Source: Euryarchaeota archaeon UBA58 (GTDB taxonomy: Archaea > Thermoplasmatota > Poseidoniia > Poseidoniales > Thalassarchaeaceae). From it: a stretch of 64,000 nucleotides of DNA. The notes under the pieces were generated by a model. The model worked only from the letters and a program-made list of their open reading frames with translations. It was not told the origin of the DNA and did no database searches. This document shows, in pieces, positions 18,878 through 26,797 of the stretch (its first letter is position 1; each line of letters opens with the position of its first letter). The position numbers were made by a program, and so were the translations under genes. The stretch lies in the NCBI GenBank assembly GCA_002498525.1, contig DAHR01000013.1:43098-107097 (forward strand), written 5' to 3'.

Positions 18878-19924
18878 TCAGGCGGAGGTCATTTCTGGGA
18901 TCTGCAGCCTCGCCCAACTTCTCTCACCCTCGGCGGTGAGGACTCGCCGCGTTCGCAGCCCCTTCCTTTCGCGGCTGATCAGGCCTTGGGTTTCGAGCCG
19001 GCGCAGGTGGTGGCTGATGAGCTGCTGGCTCGTCTTCAGATTGGCTGCGAGTTCTCGCTGGGTTGGTGAGGTTGCATCGGGTGCTTGTTCGGCGATGGAT
19101 TTGAGGATCATCAAAGCGACATCGCTGAGTTGGTTGACATCGACCGGTCGGGGTAATCGAGAGAGTTCTGCCTCGCGATTGACTCGGTCGGTGTAGTAGC
19201 GCAGAAGTCGGCCGTCTCTGCGGCACCAGACCTTGCCGTCATGCTCAAGGATCCTCAGGTGATGGACGGCCTGATGATTGCCGAGTTCGAGGGCGCGAAT
19301 CATGCCCGATAGATGACAGCCGGGGTGCGCGGTCAGGAATCCAGTGATTCGACCTCGCTGGTAATTGCCTGCAAGGGTTCCGGGGCCTTCAACGACAGAG
19401 AGGTCGGAGAAGCGCCCTAGCGAGGCTGTCACACGGGCGCGGGTCGGTTCGTCAACGCTGGCGACGAGGGCGAAGGTGAGGAGCAAGGTGGCGAAGAAGG
19501 CAGCGAGAGGAGCCATCATATTGCTGGGCAGAGCGAGGCTAGGCAAAGCCAGTCCCGAGTCATTTGGTTCGCCATTCTCACCGTTATTCGCGCCTTCACT
19601 TCCAGAGCCATCAACCGGTTCAGGCTCCCCTCCAGACATCGTGAGGAAAGTCTCAGAATCGATGGTCCAGGTATTCGCATCGACATCCGTCATCGTCACT
19701 AGAACGCTCGCTCCTGAGATAGGATGAAGGGTCACCCCAGGAATCGGCTCAGCATAGAAGAAACCACCATCATCAGCCTCTAGACACCAACGTCCGTCGG
19801 CATCTTTCATCCAAATGGCCTCGGCTGAAAATTGACCTTCCTTGGCCGCAATCGGAGTCGAAATAGCAGCCAGAAGGACGAGGCACAGACCGCTCACCAG
19901 CGCCGCCCGAGAAGCAATCCTCAT
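18878..19924 (-). CDS. Membrane-anchored transcription regulator with two winged-helix domains
   Basis: 348 aa from ATG 19924, which has GGAGG 10 nt upstream; a GTG at 19945 is the alternative. Signal-type helix 1-28 (ALVSGLCLVLLAAISTPIAA), an extracytoplasmic beta-rich domain to ~105, an acidic Gly/Asn linker, a transmembrane helix ~136-158, then two winged helix-turn-helix domains. The first is around LSGMIRALELGNHQAVHHLR, as in ArsR/MarR-like archaeal regulators; the second around TQRELAANLKTSQQLISHHL, ending in a wing with RKGLRTRRVLT. The layout suggests a one-component sensor that reads an extracellular signal and binds DNA at the membrane (inference). Its own promoter resembles that of the PKD lipoprotein gene downstream, a candidate target along with autoregulation. 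Confidence 0.75.
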   Translation of the reverse strand: MRIASRAALVSGLCLVLLAAISTPIAAKEGQFSAEAIWMKDADGRWCLEADDGGFFYAEPIPGVTLHPISGASVLVTMTDVDANTWTIDSETFLTMSGGEPEPVDGSGSEGANNGENGEPNDSGLALPSLALPSNMMAPLAAFFATLLLTFALVASVDEPTRARVTASLGRFSDLSVVEGPGTLAGNYQRGRITGFLTAHPGCHLSGMIRALELGNHQAVHHLRILEHDGKVWCRRDGRLLRYYTDRVNREAELSRLPRPVDVNQLSDVALMILKSIAEQAPDATSPTQRELAANLKTSQQLISHHLRRLETQGLISRERKGLRTRRVLTAEGERSWARLQIPEMTSA

Positions 19925-19966
19925 TCGCTTCACGCCTCCCTTCACGTGCTGATGAGAGCCTCGTGA

Positions 19967-20004
19967 GCGGTATAAGACGCGTGGGGTGTCGTGTTTGTCA
20001 AGGC
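19967..20004 (-). promoter_or_regulatory. Promoter element shared with the PKD lipoprotein gene, copy B
   Basis: The minus strand has TGACAAACACGACA, CCCCACGCG and a TATA-like CTTATACC. The TATA box lies 47-52 nt before ATG 19924, which predicts a leader of about 20 nt that includes the GGAGG site. The match to 18700-18740 extends beyond the TATA box, so it is more than a core promoter. Confidence 0.55.
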
Positions 20005-20014
20005 GAGAAATGGT

Positions 20015-20614
20015 TCATTCTTCCTCATCGAGGAGGTTCTGCCACCATTTCGCAGCGGGGATGACGATCGCTAGGCCCAGAAGGGCAGCAGCCGTGAAAG
20101 TGGTCCAAGTCAGAGAATCACGCATCGTTTCGCCATAGATTCCCAACAATGCTCCCGGAATGCCGAATCGCAAGCCACGTCCAACGAGACCAGCGGCGAC
20201 GAAGAGACGAAGATCCATGCGGCCAGCACCGGCAATCCAAGCCAGCGCCTTGTATGGAATCGGCGACACGGCGGCGATGAAGATACCAGTCACGCCATAA
20301 CGCTCGACGAGGATGTTGAGGCGTGCAGTCGTCGCTGTCGAGACGAAGCGCTCGAGCACGAATCCACCTCCGTAGACCCCAATTGCATATCCTCCCAATG
20401 CCCCGATGACACTCGAAAGAGTTGCGATGAGAACGATCAGAACAACTGTGAGTCCGTCGTCAGCGCCCAGAATCATGTTCCAAACCAGCGGGTCTGGCGG
20501 AACGGGTTGCAGTGCCGCCTCGCTGGCGGATACCAGAGCGAGACCGAGGTAGCCCAGTCCATCGGCCCAATCGTGGACCGAATCGATCATCTCCTGCGGG
20601 ATGAGACTGGTCAT
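20015..20614 (-). CDS. DedA/VTT-family membrane protein (YqaA-like)
   Basis: 199 aa from the ATG at 20614. The frame is open further upstream, but that part overlaps the divergent NOB1 gene and is not family-like. Hydrophobic helices occur throughout. The region FIAAVSPIPYKALAWIAGAGRMDLRLF carries the 'SPIPYK' and 'G..R' elements typical of SNARE-associated/VTT (DedA, YqaA) proteins, which include lipid scramblases and membrane-homeostasis proteins. An EAALQPVPPDP segment near the N-terminus also fits YqaA-type members. It stands next to, and diverges from, NOB1. Confidence 0.8.
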   Translation of the reverse strand: MTSLIPQEMIDSVHDWADGLGYLGLALVSASEAALQPVPPDPLVWNMILGADDGLTVVLIVLIATLSSVIGALGGYAIGVYGGGFVLERFVSTATTARLNILVERYGVTGIFIAAVSPIPYKALAWIAGAGRMDLRLFVAAGLVGRGLRFGIPGALLGIYGETMRDSLTWTTFTAAALLGLAIVIPAAKWWQNLLDEEE

Positions 20615-20714
20615 GCTCCAACGTGCGAGGGAATCGAGATGAACGTTGCCGCCCGCGGCTAGCCTGAATTCAGCAACCCGACCCCTGATATGAGAGCCAC
20701 TCTTAGGCCGGCTC

Positions 20715-21212
20715 ATGGCTGATGTTCTGGTACTCGATACCGCCGCACTCATCGGCTGGCCTCTGCAGCAACTGGCCGGCGGGCTGGTCGTTGCTGCCCA
20801 AGAAGAGGAATTGCAGCGCATCTCTCCGGATCGCGGAGCGATCCTCAACAGCCTCGGGGTCGTATTCTCAGAACCCTCAGCAGAATCTCTAGAGCAGGCA
20901 GGCGCAGCAGCGAAGGAGACCGGCGACATGGCCGGCTTGTCGAATATCGACCTCGCTCTCCTCGCGCTTTCACTTGAGAGGTCGGCGACCCTCGTGACAG
21001 ACGATTACAGAATGCAGAACATCGCCGCAGCACTTGGAATCGAATGGAATCCAATCGCGGCCGTCGGCATCGTCGAAAACTGGAGATGGGCCCTGAAATG
21101 CGTCGGCTGCGGCGCTACCCAAAGCCCACCAGACCAACCGAGCAGGCGCCGAGGTGAGCACGGAAACTGTGTGAATTGCGGCACAGAATTACGCCTGCGA
21201 AGAGTTCGCTGA
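20715..21212 (+). CDS. nob1: NOB1-like ribosome-maturation endonuclease (PIN domain and zinc ribbon)
   Basis: 165 aa. N-terminal PIN domain with the acidic residues in VLDTAALIG, GLSNIDLALLALSLE and LVTDDYRMQNIAAALGI. C-terminal zinc ribbon CVGCG...CVNCG followed by a basic tail. This is the archaeal NOB1 arrangement. In archaea and eukaryotes NOB1 cleaves the 3' end of the small-subunit rRNA precursor. All four zinc Cys and the catalytic Asp positions are visible. The length is typical for the archaeal form. Confidence 0.9.
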   Translation: MADVLVLDTAALIGWPLQQLAGGLVVAAQEEELQRISPDRGAILNSLGVVFSEPSAESLEQAGAAAKETGDMAGLSNIDLALLALSLERSATLVTDDYRMQNIAAALGIEWNPIAAVGIVENWRWALKCVGCGATQSPPDQPSRRRGEHGNCVNCGTELRLRRVR

Positions 21213-21235
21213 ATCAACTACATAGTCGAGTAGAA

Positions 21236-21445
21236 TCACTCGCTCTCATCAGCGACTGCTTCTGTCATACCGCCGCGATCCATGTCGGATTCGGAGCTCG
21301 AATCTGAAAGCCCTTCCTGCAGTCCCTGTTGGAACTCACCCTTCGCGCGGCCGACATTTCGAGCCAATTCGGGAATCTTCTTCGCGCCGAAGACGAAAAT
21401 CGCTAAAATGACCAGAATCGCTATCTCAGTGGTGCCGAATGCCAT
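21236..21445 (-). CDS. tatA: Twin-arginine translocase subunit TatA/E
   Basis: 69 aa from ATG 21445. The N-terminal membrane helix (TTEIAILVILAIFVFG) is followed by the conserved hinge FGAKKIPELARNVGRAKGEF, the diagnostic TatA amphipathic helix, and then an acidic Ser/Asp-rich tail. TatA forms the pore of the Tat pathway that exports folded proteins. TatC is not in this window. Confidence 0.93.
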   Translation of the reverse strand: MAFGTTEIAILVILAIFVFGAKKIPELARNVGRAKGEFQQGLQEGLSDSSSESDMDRGGMTEAVADESE

Positions 21446-21575
21446 GGTGCTCGGCTCTCGCTGATGCACCCTTCACTCAAATGCTTCGGCATGCCAAAGC
21501 CCGAGAAGTTCGAAACTCGTGGCAAGAGAGCAAGTGGGTGAGGGCAGATTCACGTCTCCCGGCGGAGCCGTGAGG

Positions 21576-21842
21576 TCAGCCACCGGACATAGGTGGAAGG
21601 AAAGCGACTTCCGAGGCGTCGCGCAGCGGCGCGTCGAGGTCCGCTCCGATCTCTCCATCAACAGCGATTCGCAGACCTGTTGCTAGCAGGGGCTCGAAAT
21701 GGAATCTCTCAATCAGATCGCGAGCACTGGAACCATGCATCAATGCGACCTCGATCTCACGCTCGCCGAGTTTCTCCGCCAACGGTCCGAAGAACAGCAT
21801 CTTCACCTTGATGGCGAACTCACTCAAGTCCTCTTCGGGCAT
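21576..21842 (-). CDS. moaD: MoaD-like ubiquitin-fold sulfur carrier
   Basis: 88 aa from ATG 21842 (ATG 21800 would give a shorter form). Typical MoaD sequence: KVKMLFFGPLAEKLGEREIEV near the start, a helix with ARDLIERF, and a C-terminal FLPPMSGG. The Gly-Gly end is the site of adenylation and thiocarboxylate formation for molybdopterin synthesis or, in archaea, possible SAMP-like conjugation. The frame is open upstream but that part is not conserved. Confidence 0.88.
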   Translation of the reverse strand: MPEEDLSEFAIKVKMLFFGPLAEKLGEREIEVALMHGSSARDLIERFHFEPLLATGLRIAVDGEIGADLDAPLRDASEVAFLPPMSGG

Positions 21843-21959
21843 GCTCAACCCACAGAGCAGCCCTCCATCAAGCCACCTGCGGTCGACCCGCCACGCGAAG
21901 TCGAAACTGTCTCTGCCCTTCGCAGGGTCTAAACGCACTGCACTGAGCCACACGGAGAT

Positions 21960-22634
21960 ATGACCGAGGTCAGAGCCGTCGCCTTCGATTGCGATGGAGT
22001 GCTGGCTGACAATGACTCGTCGTGGCAGAACATCCACGAACTCTTCGGCACGGATAACAGTGAGATGCTGGCCCGATTTCTGCGCAAGGAGGTCACAGAT
22101 GAGGAGTTCGTCGCAGATGATATCAGAATGTGGCGAGCCGTACAGGAGAATATCCACCGTGACGATATCATGCGCTGTTATTCAGGTGTCAAACTGATGC
22201 CAGGGGCCCGCGAGGTTGTACAAGAATTGCAAGCGAGGGGGATTCTCGTGGCAATCGTCTCATCGGGAGTAGATTTGCTGGTCGGTTCGATTGCACACAT
22301 GCTCAAAGTCGACGACTGGGTTGCGAACGGCTTCGAATGGGATGAGGATGGCTGGATGACTGGGCCCAAGCCGACTCTGGTGGATTCACACGATAAGGGG
22401 GCGATGGTCGCTAAGCTCGCGCGCATCAACGGCTTCGAGGCCGCGACCATCGTCTCGGTCGGTGATTCGGGACCCGATCTCTCGATGATGATTCCAGGGT
22501 CGCGCTTCGTCGGCTTCAATCCAGCGCGCGACCGCGCAGCGGGAGATTTTGAAAAAGCGGGTGTACCAGTGGTCGAAAGTCGCGATCTGCGAGACATCTG
22601 GGAGCCGATCTTCGGCGAACACTTCCCAGAATGA
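21960..22634 (+). CDS. serB: HAD-family phosphatase, phosphoserine phosphatase-like
   Basis: 224 aa. HAD motifs: I FDCDGVLAD (nucleophile Asp and +2 Asp), II IVSSG, III a Lys around GPKPTLVDSHDKGAMV, IV VGDSGPDLSMM. A helical cap between motifs I and II and the overall size fit SerB-type enzymes that dephosphorylate phosphoserine. Motif I has DCD rather than the usual DMD, so substrate specificity is not certain. A serine route is plausible because serC occurs at 52937-54085 and a ParB/SerK-like gene at 27873-28289. Divergent from moaD. Confidence 0.7.
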   Translation: MTEVRAVAFDCDGVLADNDSSWQNIHELFGTDNSEMLARFLRKEVTDEEFVADDIRMWRAVQENIHRDDIMRCYSGVKLMPGAREVVQELQARGILVAIVSSGVDLLVGSIAHMLKVDDWVANGFEWDEDGWMTGPKPTLVDSHDKGAMVAKLARINGFEAATIVSVGDSGPDLSMMIPGSRFVGFNPARDRAAGDFEKAGVPVVESRDLRDIWEPIFGEHFPE

Positions 22635-22758
22635 ACCACAGCGAACACGGATACGCAGAGGCGGAATGCCCTGTTCGTGAGCAGCCGCCACAATGACTGC
22701 GACGCTGTTTCCAATTTTACCCTGCACGAGCTCTGTGTTCTCGATGGTTCGAATTCCA

Positions 22759-24381
22759 TCAGGCGAAGGGGATTGATGCTGTAGCGTGTGTGTGTAAATT
22801 GACTATGGTGAGGATGCAAGGCTTCGGCTGGAATCCCAGCATCCTCTGATAATCGGTCTGATTTTGCCAAGTCGAACTGTGAACCAGAGTCGTGCCCTTG
22901 TGATTGCCGACGAAGTGACCATGCACATGACCGGTGACGAAGATGTCCGGAATCTGGCTGATCACCATCCGGTCCTCGGGCTCGGGCGAAAGCGGGGTCT
23001 TGCCGCCCCACGAAGGAGCGAGATGCCGACGCTCGAGCATCGCTTTCATCGCCATCTCAGGCTTCGAATAAGTGATCGATCGCAAACCGGCGACGAAGTC
23101 GTCGATGCTCTTACCGTGATACGAGAGGATGCGGACTCCGTGCAGAGAGAACTCGCAGGGATTACCAACGAAAACGGTGTCCGAATAATCCTGCTGAATC
23201 TCCGGATCAAGCGCTGGCTGAGGCTCGGCGGGACGGACGGCGTCGTGGTTGCCGGGGAGGATTATGACGTCCACCCAATCGGGTAAACCTTCGAGCAATA
23301 GAGCCAATTCACCGTATTGATTAAACAGATCCGTGATCGCCAGATGCCGTTCTTGACCAGGATAGATTCCCACCCCATCGACCCCATCGCCACTCAGAAC
23401 GAAGTACTTCACCGTCTTTGCCAGAGGCTCTGTGCTGAACCACTCGATCATCTTCTCCCACTGCGGCCGAAGGAAGGTTTTCGAGCCGACGTGCATGTCC
23501 GAGAGGAAGGCCGCAGAGACCGCTTCGTCTGCGCTTGCTGAGGCTTTGGAATGCTGGGTCAGCGGTGGTAGATGTATGTCATTGACGAGGAACAGCGGGC
23601 TTCTCTGTCCGAGCAGGAAATGCCCGCTGATGCCGACCACATCGTCATTCATCAAGCCATCCAGAGCGGGGTGCAATGGTGCGGCTCCGGCAGGTGGTTT
23701 GAGCGAGCAGGCGATGTTCTGGGTCTCGTCTTCGATGACGAAACTGAGATTGCCTGCTCGCGACCATCGAGGATCTGAGACCAATCCAACAAGGGTCACC
23801 TCGTACTCCCTCGATGTGTGTCGCTGTCTGTTGCGCCACGCCTCAACGATGCTGATAGGACGGCGTGGCAGGGCTCGACCGGCGAGCATCATTCTACGGA
23901 TCTGCTCGAGCCGGTCGGAGAAGAATGCCTTCATGTCCGACATCTTGCCCTCTGTCTTCGAAGAGCCGGTGATGTCGAAATGGATCTCGATCTCGGAATC
24001 GACATCACGGGCCAGCATCGGGAAGTCGTCGAGGCGGAAGTGTTCAAGCCCGTGCGGTCGCGGAGCCGGTGAAGGCTGGCTCGAGCCGACTGGCGCGAGG
24101 GTTCGACCGATGACTTGGCCGGACTCTGGCCGCGCCAGAGTCGCTTGTAGCGAGGCGACTCTGGGGGCTTCCGCCTTGATCGTCGCCTCGGTTGGGACGA
24201 TCGCGAGAAGCTCGTCGATCGTCCGACTGGTGAGCATGACGGTGTTCGAGGCCGAAGCGGCCTCGATCAACGGCATCAGATTCGGCAGCGTCTGAAGCTT
24301 CTCCTGTGCGTCATCACCCAGCACCAGAAGACCCGCCGCAGCGAGTGTACGGTGCTTGGCTGACCAGTCCTCTGCCGACAT
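22759..24381 (-). CDS. polB: DNA polymerase D small subunit (DP1, calcineurin-like exonuclease)
   Basis: 540 aa. The C-terminal half is the DP1 phosphoesterase with an intact metal site: FLSDMHVGSKTF, LSGDGVDGVGIYPGQ, ILPGNHDAVRP, SYHGKSIDD and VTGHVHGH. The middle (about 190-290) is an OB-fold region with NLSFVIEDETQNIACSLK. The N-terminus (about 1-60) is helical, as expected for the part that contacts the large subunit. PolD is the archaeal replicative polymerase, and DP1 supplies the Mre11-like 3'-5' proofreading activity. The large subunit is not in the window. Confidence 0.95.
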   Translation of the reverse strand: MSAEDWSAKHRTLAAAGLLVLGDDAQEKLQTLPNLMPLIEAASASNTVMLTSRTIDELLAIVPTEATIKAEAPRVASLQATLARPESGQVIGRTLAPVGSSQPSPAPRPHGLEHFRLDDFPMLARDVDSEIEIHFDITGSSKTEGKMSDMKAFFSDRLEQIRRMMLAGRALPRRPISIVEAWRNRQRHTSREYEVTLVGLVSDPRWSRAGNLSFVIEDETQNIACSLKPPAGAAPLHPALDGLMNDDVVGISGHFLLGQRSPLFLVNDIHLPPLTQHSKASASADEAVSAAFLSDMHVGSKTFLRPQWEKMIEWFSTEPLAKTVKYFVLSGDGVDGVGIYPGQERHLAITDLFNQYGELALLLEGLPDWVDVIILPGNHDAVRPAEPQPALDPEIQQDYSDTVFVGNPCEFSLHGVRILSYHGKSIDDFVAGLRSITYSKPEMAMKAMLERRHLAPSWGGKTPLSPEPEDRMVISQIPDIFVTGHVHGHFVGNHKGTTLVHSSTWQNQTDYQRMLGFQPKPCILTIVNLHTHATASIPFA

Positions 24382-24454
24382 CCATCAGAGGTCAGTCCAT
24401 ACCGCTCATGATGATATCGCACAGACCTGCTCATCGAGCCGATTCCCGCGCCCT

Positions 24455-25156
24455 TCATTCATCCCAATCAGTCAGGGAAGCGAGATCGACCTTCTGGATC
24501 TCTTCGGCCACGGTTTTGGTCTCATTCGGCGCCCATGTCAGGCTACCCTCCCATTGCTCGGACTTCGGGTCCATGTGCGAGGTGTCGAGCTCGGGGGGTG
24601 CTTCGGAGCGATTCTCGACCGCTGCCAATCTCGCTTCGTCGGCCTGAACCCGATCCAGCGCTTCCAGCGCGAGTCGCAGAGCGAATGCTACGAATGTGCG
24701 TTTGTTGTCGAGGCGATCGTTCTCACCGAAGTCGCGTCTGCGTACGATGAATTGAGCGCCAGCCGTAACGGCGACGTGGACCAGTCCGACCTCTTTGGTC
24801 GCCGTCGCGCCTCCGGGACCGGCGATGCCCGTGATGGCGATCGATACCAGGGCATCGGAGCGATGCCGCGCTCCGCGCGCCATCTGCAGAGCCACCTGGT
24901 GAGAGACAGCGCCAGCCTCGCCGCTGTCGAAGGCGCTCCTCTCGACGCCCAATTCGCGCATCTTGGCGTCGTTGTTGTAGACGACCCAACCCTGCTCGAA
25001 CCAGTTGCTGGCCCCTGAGATGTCAGTGAAGGTCGAGGCGAGCAGTCCGCCGGTGCAGGATTCCGCTGTGACGATGCTCCAGCCGCGCTTTCGCAGGCGT
25101 CTGCTCAGCCTCGAAGCGAGGGCAGCAATCTCTTCGACCACGTCTCCCTCTCCCAT
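24455..25156 (-). CDS. pncC: CinA C-terminal / PncC nicotinamide-nucleotide amidase
   Basis: 233 aa. The PncC signature is complete: TAESCTGGLLAS, GWVVYNNDAKM, GAVSHQVALQMA and SIAITGIAGPGG. This family deamidates nicotinamide mononucleotide in pyridine-nucleotide recycling. The usual CinA N-terminal domain is absent, as in stand-alone PncC. The C-terminal ~60 residues are an extra acidic, low-complexity tail of unknown role. Confidence 0.88.
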   Translation of the reverse strand: MGEGDVVEEIAALASRLSRRLRKRGWSIVTAESCTGGLLASTFTDISGASNWFEQGWVVYNNDAKMRELGVERSAFDSGEAGAVSHQVALQMARGARHRSDALVSIAITGIAGPGGATATKEVGLVHVAVTAGAQFIVRRRDFGENDRLDNKRTFVAFALRLALEALDRVQADEARLAAVENRSEAPPELDTSHMDPKSEQWEGSLTWAPNETKTVAEEIQKVDLASLTDWDE

Positions 25157-25300
25157 ACGGCCCTTCTTGACTGTTTCACCTCTCCCGGACGGAATGGAAA
25201 CACCCGACTGTGGAGGAGTCTTTTACCGAACTCTGCGACCCTGCCAGCCGTATTGTTCATTGAGGGATGCTGTCCAGCCAGTGAATGAGGACTTGGGGGG

Positions 25301-25537
25301 ATGACCGTTGAACCACACATTCTCGACGTCCGCGGCGACAAATGCCCCATTCCAATCAAGAAACTGCGGGATACCATCCGTGAGACTCCCGAGGGCTCGA
25401 AGATCCACCTTCTGACCGACGACCTCGAGAGTCGACACGATGTTCCGGCGCTGCTGCGCCGACTCAAAATGCCTCCAGCTCTAATGATCGAAGCCGAGGT
25501 AGGAATAATCTTCAAAATCGAAAACCAAAAACTCTGA
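25301..25537 (+). CDS. tusA: TusA/SirA-family sulfur carrier
   Basis: 78 aa with the diagnostic LDVRGDKCPIPIKKLRDTI, where the Cys of the CPxP motif carries the persulfide, and the C-terminal beta-strand IIFKIENQKL. TusA-like proteins relay sulfur to tRNA thiolation or molybdenum cofactor synthesis. It lies about 3.5 kb from moaD. No partner sulfurtransferase is seen next to it. Confidence 0.9.
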   Translation: MTVEPHILDVRGDKCPIPIKKLRDTIRETPEGSKIHLLTDDLESRHDVPALLRRLKMPPALMIEAEVGIIFKIENQKL

Positions 25538-25615
25538 CAGGATTTTCGAATCAAAGGTTCCTCAATCTAGGACCGACCAAACCCTCGAAGATTGACATTG
25601 ATGACATTCGTGGAT

Positions 25616-25691
25616 TGGTGGGCCCGGCAGGAATTGAACCTGCGATCTTCGCTTTGTAAAAGCGACGTCATAACCCCTAGACCACGGGCCC
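25616..25691 (-). tRNA. tRNA-Val (anticodon UAC), CCA encoded
   Basis: Minus-strand cloverleaf. The acceptor GGGCCCG/CGGGCCC and anticodon stem TCGCT/AGCGA around TTTACAA give anticodon TAC; the T arm is GCAGG-TTCAATT-CCTGC. The discriminator is A and CCA is encoded at 25616-25618. It is nearly identical to the tRNA-Val(CAC) at 63190-63265 outside the anticodon arm and acceptor. Confidence 0.95.
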
Positions 25692-25758
25692 TCGATGAGA
25701 ACGCGGGCGCGACGCGTTCAAATGATTGGTGGTGGAATCTCCTCGCCGCGGTGAAGTG

Positions 25759-26751
25759 ATGAACCCCATGGACGACCTCCTCGAGCGCCTCTCCAACGCA
25801 GGTGTTCCGCTCGACGATTCGGTGGCTGAAGCAATGTCTGAAGTCTTCATCGGATCCTTCACAGACTTCGATCTCGAGATGTTCTGGCACGACAGACCCG
25901 TACCCTTCCTTGTCACCACGAATGACGCCGCCAAAACCATCTCCGCCCCACACATGGTCGCCACTCTTCTGCACCACCTCGAGATTCGCTCGGGCCAGCA
26001 TGTGCTGCTGATCGGGGCGAAGGGTGGATATCTCGCTGCGCTGATCGATTATCTAGTTGGGCCCAGCGGTATGGTGACTGTTGTCGAGCCGCACACGCAG
26101 GTGCTCGAGTACACTGCGGAGAGGCTCGAATACCATGATTGCAAGGGTGTGATTCGAGTGCTGCCTGTCGCTGCACTCGACGACGCTGATGAGATGCGGC
26201 GCACTGTGGACAGGGTCTTAATCACCGGCGCAGTGCGTGAGATTCCAGACTCGGTCGCGGTTATGGTTGACGAGGGAGGTTTCGTTCTGGGACCTTTCGG
26301 AGGGCCGATTCAACAGCAGTTGCTGAAGCGAGAGCGACAAGGCAACGAATGGCTCGACACCGAACTCGGCAGCGTCATCTTCGGACCGATGGATCTGTCA
26401 GATGCCGAGCGCGGACCACTGGACCCACATGTACTGGCTGAACACATCGAAGACGCGCTGGCGATGATTGTCGACTTGATGGAAATCGATGAGGAGACGG
26501 TTGTTCGGATCAAGGAATTGGTCGAATCTCTGCGCGAGATGCCAGCGGATATTCCGCCTCTCGATGAAGAGGCGAGCGAGGACGACATCAGCGAGCACCC
26601 AGTCATCGAACTGCTGATGGCGGAAATGGAATGGCTCGAGCCGATGTGGCCGCTATTCGGCCAACTGCTCTCCATCGATATCGAATCGCCGGGTGATTGG
26701 GACGAGGATGATCCACCCATGGTCGGCGGCCACGAAGATCTCGTTCCTTGA
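25759..26751 (+). CDS. Protein-L-isoaspartate methyltransferase-like protein with long C-terminal extension
   Basis: 330 aa from ATG 25759. The N-terminal half follows the PIMT/PCMT pattern (KTISAPHMVATLLHHLEI, VEP, DRVLITGAV, LGPFGG). However, the SAM-binding glycine motif reads VLLIGAKGGYLAALI rather than the usual E-I-G-x-G-S-G-Y. The Glu is replaced and the loop altered, so methyltransferase activity is uncertain. The C-terminal ~130 residues are acidic and helical (e.g. IEDALAMIVDLMEIDEETVV) and are not part of standard PIMT. The downstream HEAT-repeat gene follows closely. It could be a diverged PIMT with a new binding role. Confidence 0.7.
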   Translation: MNPMDDLLERLSNAGVPLDDSVAEAMSEVFIGSFTDFDLEMFWHDRPVPFLVTTNDAAKTISAPHMVATLLHHLEIRSGQHVLLIGAKGGYLAALIDYLVGPSGMVTVVEPHTQVLEYTAERLEYHDCKGVIRVLPVAALDDADEMRRTVDRVLITGAVREIPDSVAVMVDEGGFVLGPFGGPIQQQLLKRERQGNEWLDTELGSVIFGPMDLSDAERGPLDPHVLAEHIEDALAMIVDLMEIDEETVVRIKELVESLREMPADIPPLDEEASEDDISEHPVIELLMAEMEWLEPMWPLFGQLLSIDIESPGDWDEDDPPMVGGHEDLVP

Positions 26752-26797
26752 TTGGCGAAGCGGAGTCTTCATCGCAGCCTCGCCGGTGGCCGGTTCG

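Noticed and set aside
20615..20929. N-terminal extension of the DedA-like protein
   Set aside because: The extension overlaps the NOB1 gene on the other strand and is Ser/Arg-rich without family similarity.
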